This document shows positions 21,877 through 26,277 of a stretch of DNA of 26,277 nt, piece after piece (the first letter of the stretch is position 1; each line of letters begins with the position of its first letter). The stretch covers positions 1-26,277 of the IMG/VR virus record IMGVR_UViG_3300025815_000093, one strand, 5' to 3'. Both the position numbers and the translations under genes were made by a program. Source of the stretch: a virus. The notes beneath the pieces are model-generated. The model had not been told where the DNA came from. It made no database searches and saw only the letters and a program-made list of their open reading frames with translations.

Positions 21877-24800
21877 TGGCAATTTATGGCGAAGATCAGA
21901 TGGAAAGAATTCTAGCTAATGCTAGTATAACCCCTGAGTTGAGAGAAGAAGGTCCTGGAGAACGATCTCAAGAGATATCTTTTATAGATGCTGCTAAGGG
22001 TGCTATAACAGACATGAATGCTGAATTGTCAGGCATTAATTCAATACTTAGGAAAACTGTTCAAAGAGATTTTAATCCTCAAGAAGGCTTCTCCGCAATA
22101 TCTAAGATGTCAGAAACAGACACGTTAGATTTTTATGAGCACTTAGTTGGTACTCAATCAGAAGCTGAATTTGACTTTGTATTAAATAATATAAGAAGAG
22201 AGCAAGACTCTATATCTAACTTTAGAGATTCTAAGGGTGCTAACTTCTTAGGTGCTTTAGGTGTAGGTATTGTTACTTCCCCTTCTAACTGGATAGCTGG
22301 CTTTAATATAGCTAATAGAGCTACTCGATTAGGCACTGTATTAGGTGGTGCTAGGTCAGGCGCTGCTTTTGGTGCAGGCGTCATAGGTGTCCAAGAGAAG
22401 GTTCTACATGAATCCAAGTTGACTCAAACTGAAGAGGAAACTCTACATAATATAGCTATTGGTACAGCTGTCTCAGGACTATTAGGAGGTACTGTAGGTG
22501 CTTTTATAGGTAGAGGTGCTAGTAAGGCTATGAATAGAAGAGTGTTAGGAGGAGTACTAGAAGGAGAAGAGATTAAATTTAAAGACCCTATCTTAACTGG
22601 AGGTAAGTTAGAAGTAGATAACTCAGTAGGTGCTGCAAGGTCTATGAGTGATAGTGACTTTGATTTATACTTCAGAGGTGGTAAGGCTGTTGAAAATTTC
22701 ATGCAAAAAGTGTATAAAGGTGTAGGTAATGTTACTAGGATACCATCTTTAAGAGGTTTTGGGTTTGAATCTAAAATAGTTAAACAGTTTACTGACTTAT
22801 CTTTTAACCATCCGTTTAATACAAAATTTGCAGCTAAAGGGGAAACACAGGGCGCTAAATTAGAATCTATAGTAGATACACTTAATAAGGCTGATATATT
22901 AGACTTACATAAAGGTATTAAGGACGACTACTATGATTTCATAGGAGCTAAGGGTGGGGCTATAGATAAATTTAAAACTCAAGCTGGTGCTGAAATGAAA
23001 CTTAAAGACTATTCTGAGGCTGTATATGAAGCTCAAAGAACAGGTATTAGGAGCGATATAGATCATATAAATCGTTCTGTACAGAGGCTTGATAGTGCTT
23101 ATAAAAAGGTTGCTCAAAGGGCTATTAAAGAAGGTATTATAGAATCCGACGATATAATTGCTAGATATGCACCTATTATGTGGGACTTCGATAAAGTCTT
23201 TAGAGATATAAGGGGATTTGAAGATAAGCTTAGAGCTCACATAAGTAAAACTAAGAAGAATGCTTTTGGTAAAGAGATAGAGGAGTTAGACTCTTTAAAA
23301 GGTAATGAATTTGAACAAAGAGTTGAAGAAGAAGTTAATAAAATTAGGGATGATCTATTTAGATCTAAAGGTTCTAAATATGCTCATGGTATATCTGAGA
23401 GTGCGCATAAAGGGTTCTTAAAAGGCGGTCAATTTACTAAGAAAAGAATTTGGGATTTACCTTTTGAAGACTTTAAAGACTATCAAGTTAAAGATGCTTT
23501 CATGTCTTCTAATGTAGCCATAGATCAAATGAACAGAGCTATAGCATATAAAAGAAAAATAAGAGATAGTTTCGGAGTAGAATCTTTTAATGACTTACTT
23601 AAAAAGATATCTGACGATTATAACGAATTGGCTGAATTAAATCCTAATAGATCCTCACAGTTAGCTAAAGAAGCAGCTGAAGCTAAAGCTTTTGTTAGCG
23701 ATACTACAGATGCCTTGTTTGATAGAATAAGAAGTACAAATGGTAAGTGGTTAAGATATTTAAATTCTTATCAGTCTCATACAATGTTAGGTATGGTATT
23801 ACCTGCTTCTATGCCTGACTTAGTGTTATTACCTTTTAGGCAAGGTTTTAAAAACACTTTCGTGCACGGTATGATACCTGTAATGAAGCAAATTAAAGAG
23901 ATGACTACAGGTATAAAAACTGGCGCGATTGATGCAAAACAAGCAGTTGATTTAAGTCTTGCTTTAGAAAGTGAAATGGACGGTTTACTTCAAAGTATGG
24001 TTGACGGTACATTTGCTTCTGGTGAACATGTATCTAGATTTGGAAGACTGATGACTAAGACTAATAAATTCTTCGGTTTAGCTACAGGTATACAACAATT
24101 CGATGACACTATGAGATCTATAGCAGGACAAGTGTCCTCAGCTTCTTTAATAAGAGATTCTATAAAGGTGGCCACAGGTAATGCCTCTGAAGTAGATATA
24201 TTGAAGTTGGCTAGAAAGGGTATATCTAAGAAAGATGCTTTAAAAATCAAAGAGTTAGTCGATAATGGAACTATAGATAAGATTAACGGTTCTTATATTA
24301 CAGACCCTAGAACTTGGAGATTTAAAGGTGCTGAAGACTTGGCTGAAAGGTATGAAGGAGCGTTAGTTCATGAAGCCGGCTTATCAGGTTTAAGGCCTTC
24401 TAAAGGAGCTATACCTTTAGGTATTCAAAAATCCCATTGGGGAAGTGCTGTAGCATTTATGAGAAGGTTCATGTTTATGTCAACTGAAAGAACTGTAATG
24501 TCAGGTGTCCAAAGAGCTATGGGTCATGAAGCTGCTACTGTAGCTACTGGTATTACAGGCCTTATAGGTATGGGTATCATGTTAAATATGTTAAGATATC
24601 GAAAAGAATACGATTTAAATAATATGGAAGATATTCGTAGGGCTATATATGAAGGTGTTCAAGTATCGGGCGTTATAGGTCTTATGGAGTTACCGTTATC
24701 TTTGAACCCATTCTCTACAGTTAATAATAGATTTGCTGGAAGGAACGCAACAGCCACTATATTAGGTGCACATCCAGGTTTAATAAATGATGTCGCACAA

Positions 24801-24923
24801 GCTATGGCTAGATTAGCTGATGGTGATATTACAGATAAAGACATTAAGAAGTTAAAGAGATTTATTCCTTATCAAAATTGGTTAGGTTTAGAGTTATATT
24901 TTCGTCTCATCGATGAGAAATAG
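21876..24923 (+). CDS. Large internal virion (ejection) protein
   Basis: A 1015-residue protein, third of the ejection genes, comparable to T7 gp16 in place but without its lytic motif, which sits in the preceding protein. Hydrophobic, Gly/Ala-rich segments at about 120-172 (ANFLGALGVGIVTSPSNWIA; LGTVLGGARSGAAFGAGVIG), 190-215 (IAIGTAVSGLLGGTVGAFIG) and 886-906 (VATGITGLIGMGIMLNMLRY) have glycine-zipper character suited to crossing the inner membrane during ejection. The intervening parts are helical and charged. The channel role is inferred from family and order. Confidence 0.75.
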   Translation: MAIYGEDQMERILANASITPELREEGPGERSQEISFIDAAKGAITDMNAELSGINSILRKTVQRDFNPQEGFSAISKMSETDTLDFYEHLVGTQSEAEFDFVLNNIRREQDSISNFRDSKGANFLGALGVGIVTSPSNWIAGFNIANRATRLGTVLGGARSGAAFGAGVIGVQEKVLHESKLTQTEEETLHNIAIGTAVSGLLGGTVGAFIGRGASKAMNRRVLGGVLEGEEIKFKDPILTGGKLEVDNSVGAARSMSDSDFDLYFRGGKAVENFMQKVYKGVGNVTRIPSLRGFGFESKIVKQFTDLSFNHPFNTKFAAKGETQGAKLESIVDTLNKADILDLHKGIKDDYYDFIGAKGGAIDKFKTQAGAEMKLKDYSEAVYEAQRTGIRSDIDHINRSVQRLDSAYKKVAQRAIKEGIIESDDIIARYAPIMWDFDKVFRDIRGFEDKLRAHISKTKKNAFGKEIEELDSLKGNEFEQRVEEEVNKIRDDLFRSKGSKYAHGISESAHKGFLKGGQFTKKRIWDLPFEDFKDYQVKDAFMSSNVAIDQMNRAIAYKRKIRDSFGVESFNDLLKKISDDYNELAELNPNRSSQLAKEAAEAKAFVSDTTDALFDRIRSTNGKWLRYLNSYQSHTMLGMVLPASMPDLVLLPFRQGFKNTFVHGMIPVMKQIKEMTTGIKTGAIDAKQAVDLSLALESEMDGLLQSMVDGTFASGEHVSRFGRLMTKTNKFFGLATGIQQFDDTMRSIAGQVSSASLIRDSIKVATGNASEVDILKLARKGISKKDALKIKELVDNGTIDKINGSYITDPRTWRFKGAEDLAERYEGALVHEAGLSGLRPSKGAIPLGIQKSHWGSAVAFMRRFMFMSTERTVMSGVQRAMGHEAATVATGITGLIGMGIMLNMLRYRKEYDLNNMEDIRRAIYEGVQVSGVIGLMELPLSLNPFSTVNNRFAGRNATATILGAHPGLINDVAQAMARLADGDITDKDIKKLKRFIPYQNWLGLELYFRLIDEK

Positions 24924-24934
24924 GAGTTATATAA

Positions 24935-26227
24935 ATGACAGTAAGTTCAACAACTGCGAAAGATACTTATACAGGTGACGGGTCCACCACTACTTTTGCT
25001 TTTACTTTTCCTATATTGGATGAGACCCACTTAGAAGTCCAGATAAAAGATACTAATAATGTAGTTACTACTAAGGTACTGACCACAGATTATACTGTTA
25101 CAGGTACCGGCAATACTGTAGGATCTACAGATTACCAATCTGGTAATGTAGTATTTGGTGCTGGGGATATACCTGTAAGTACTGATACAGTTATTATTAA
25201 ACGTAATGTACCTTTAAAGCAAGAAACTGATTATACTGAGAATGATACTTTTCCGGCAGAGACCCATGAAGATGCTTTAGATAAGTTAACTATGATAACT
25301 CAACAGTTAGATGAACAATTAGATCTAGCTATTAAGTTTGACTCAGGTGTATCAGGTTTTGATGCTACTCTCCCAACCCCTGCTGCCGATCTTTATATAG
25401 GGTTTAACTCTACAGCTGATGGTCTTGTAGCTAAAACTGTAGCGCAGTTAGGTACTATAACAGTTCCCGTACCTATATCTGATGGTGGTACAGGGTCTAC
25501 CTCAGCAGCAACTGCATTATCTGCTTTAGGGGGTATAGGCGCTGCTACTACTGATACTCTTACAAATAAAACTTTAACTTCACCAGTAATTAACACTGGA
25601 GTGTCTGGTACAGCTATTTTAGACGAAGATAATATGGCGTCTAATAGTGCTACTCAGTTAGCTACTCAACAGTCTATTAAGGCGTATGTAGATAGTCAAT
25701 CTTATGATTTAGTATTACTTAGTACTGCCACCGCTTCAGCTTCAGCCTCATTGACTTTCACATCTAGTATAGATAGTACATATCAAGCTTATGTGTTTTT
25801 ATTAGATAACATTGCACCTGCTACAGATGGTGTGGATCTATACCTGAGATTTAGTACGAATGGTGGGTCTTCTTATAATGCAGGAGCCACAGATTATATA
25901 CAAGCCTCTTTAGGGGTAGATTCTGGAGGTACTGCGAGAAATGTAACTGGTACTCAATCTGCAGTGATATTATCATCGTTGGACATAGGTAATAGTGGTA
26001 ATGAATTTTTAGGTGGAGTGGTTACATTAATAGACCCTGCAGGAGGTGGGGGAGTACAAGTTACTATGAATACATTCGCTCAAGATTCTTCTGTAGGTCA
26101 AGCTTCTTGTGTAGGAGGATCTAGATTTGGTGCATCAGCATCTGCTGTAGATGCTGTACAGTTTTTAATGAGTTCTGGAAATATAGCTAGTGGTACAATT
26201 AGAATGTATGGTATGAAAGCTTCTTAG
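24935..26227 (+). CDS. Tail fibre protein
   Basis: A 430-residue protein after the ejection genes, with GGAG before its ATG. Residues 12-26 (YTGDGSTTTFAFTFP) and about 30-150 form the T7 tail-fibre-type N-terminal tail-attachment domain. Residues 183-203 carry DGGTGSTSAATALSALGG and then DTLTNKTLTSPVINTG, a repeat region common in fibres. The last 170 residues are Ser/Gly/Thr-rich with a beta-sandwich look (LSTATASASASLTFTSSIDS; VDLYLRFSTNGGSSYNAG). This is a plausible receptor-binding tip. Compared with T7 gp17 (about 550 residues) it is short. Confidence 0.88.
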   Translation: MTVSSTTAKDTYTGDGSTTTFAFTFPILDETHLEVQIKDTNNVVTTKVLTTDYTVTGTGNTVGSTDYQSGNVVFGAGDIPVSTDTVIIKRNVPLKQETDYTENDTFPAETHEDALDKLTMITQQLDEQLDLAIKFDSGVSGFDATLPTPAADLYIGFNSTADGLVAKTVAQLGTITVPVPISDGGTGSTSAATALSALGGIGAATTDTLTNKTLTSPVINTGVSGTAILDEDNMASNSATQLATQQSIKAYVDSQSYDLVLLSTATASASASLTFTSSIDSTYQAYVFLLDNIAPATDGVDLYLRFSTNGGSSYNAGATDYIQASLGVDSGGTARNVTGTQSAVILSSLDIGNSGNEFLGGVVTLIDPAGGGGVQVTMNTFAQDSSVGQASCVGGSRFGASASAVDAVQFLMSSGNIASGTIRMYGMKAS

Positions 26228-26237
26228 GAGAATTAAT

Positions 26238-26277
26238 ATGAGTGAAGAAATAGGTAAAGTTGTTATAGCCACTGCTC
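26238..26277 (+). CDS. Start of a truncated gene after the tail fibre
   Basis: ATG at 26238, with AGGAG 7 bases upstream, opens a frame of 13 visible codons (MSEEIGKVVIATA) cut by the window edge. The spacing and ribosome site are those of the operon's other genes. The product is unknown; a lysis-type protein (holin or endolysin) would be usual here in podoviruses, but the visible residues do not prove it. Confidence 0.5.
   Translation, partial: MSEEIGKVVIATA

Noticed and set aside
1-26277. tRNA genes, CRISPR arrays, insertion sequences, integrase or attachment sites
   Set aside because: Read through both strands for characteristic patterns and found none.

Overview
The window is part of the genome of an AT-rich, short-tailed (podovirus-type) tailed phage. 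This rests on the gene order small terminase, large terminase, acetyltransferase, head-tail connector portal, scaffold, capsid, tail tubular A-like adaptor, tail tubular B-like nozzle, three internal virion/ejection proteins, tail fibre, with no tape measure or contractile sheath. No phage RNA polymerase, integrase, tRNA or CRISPR is visible. All recognisable promoters are host sigma-70-like (TTGACA/TATACT, 17-bp spacer) and most genes carry AGGAG-type ribosome binding sites, so a low-GC Gram-negative-type host using sigma-70 signals is likely; the host species cannot be named from the sequence.

Layout. (1) 1-1849, minus strand: a compact leftward operon of nine small genes, mostly overlapping by 1-8 bases (three predicted membrane proteins, one ankyrin-repeat protein, the rest unrecognised). 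It is driven by a promoter at 1874-1902 and probably re-fed by a near-identical one at 456-484. (2) 1850-2062: a divergent control region with the leftward promoter and a rightward promoter (1943-1971), whose transcript starts with a foldable leader. (3) 2063-3041: an acidic protein and a probable small terminase. (4) 3042-3679: 638 bases without a gene, rich in repeats (29-bp direct repeats, six CACCCCC motifs), then a consensus promoter (3456-3484), about 178 nt of foldable leader and a strong intrinsic terminator placed just before the first late gene. This resembles the lambda pR'-tR' late-control layout and is the most interesting part of the window. (5) 3680-6796: eight small or medium genes, mostly beta-rich fibre/decoration-like proteins, lying between the two terminase genes. 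(6) 6789-14202: packaging and head genes. (7) 14264-26277: tail, ejection and fibre genes, ending in a truncated ORF.

How it works together: the rightward genes form one long, nearly gapless late operon. Small and large terminase package DNA through the portal into a scaffold-built capsid. The decoration-type proteins probably coat it, the tubular proteins close the tail, and the three internal proteins (one with a C-terminal GH19-type muralytic domain) are ejected to open the envelope. The 3456-3679 leader and terminator would gate everything to its right if the terminator is as efficient as it looks.
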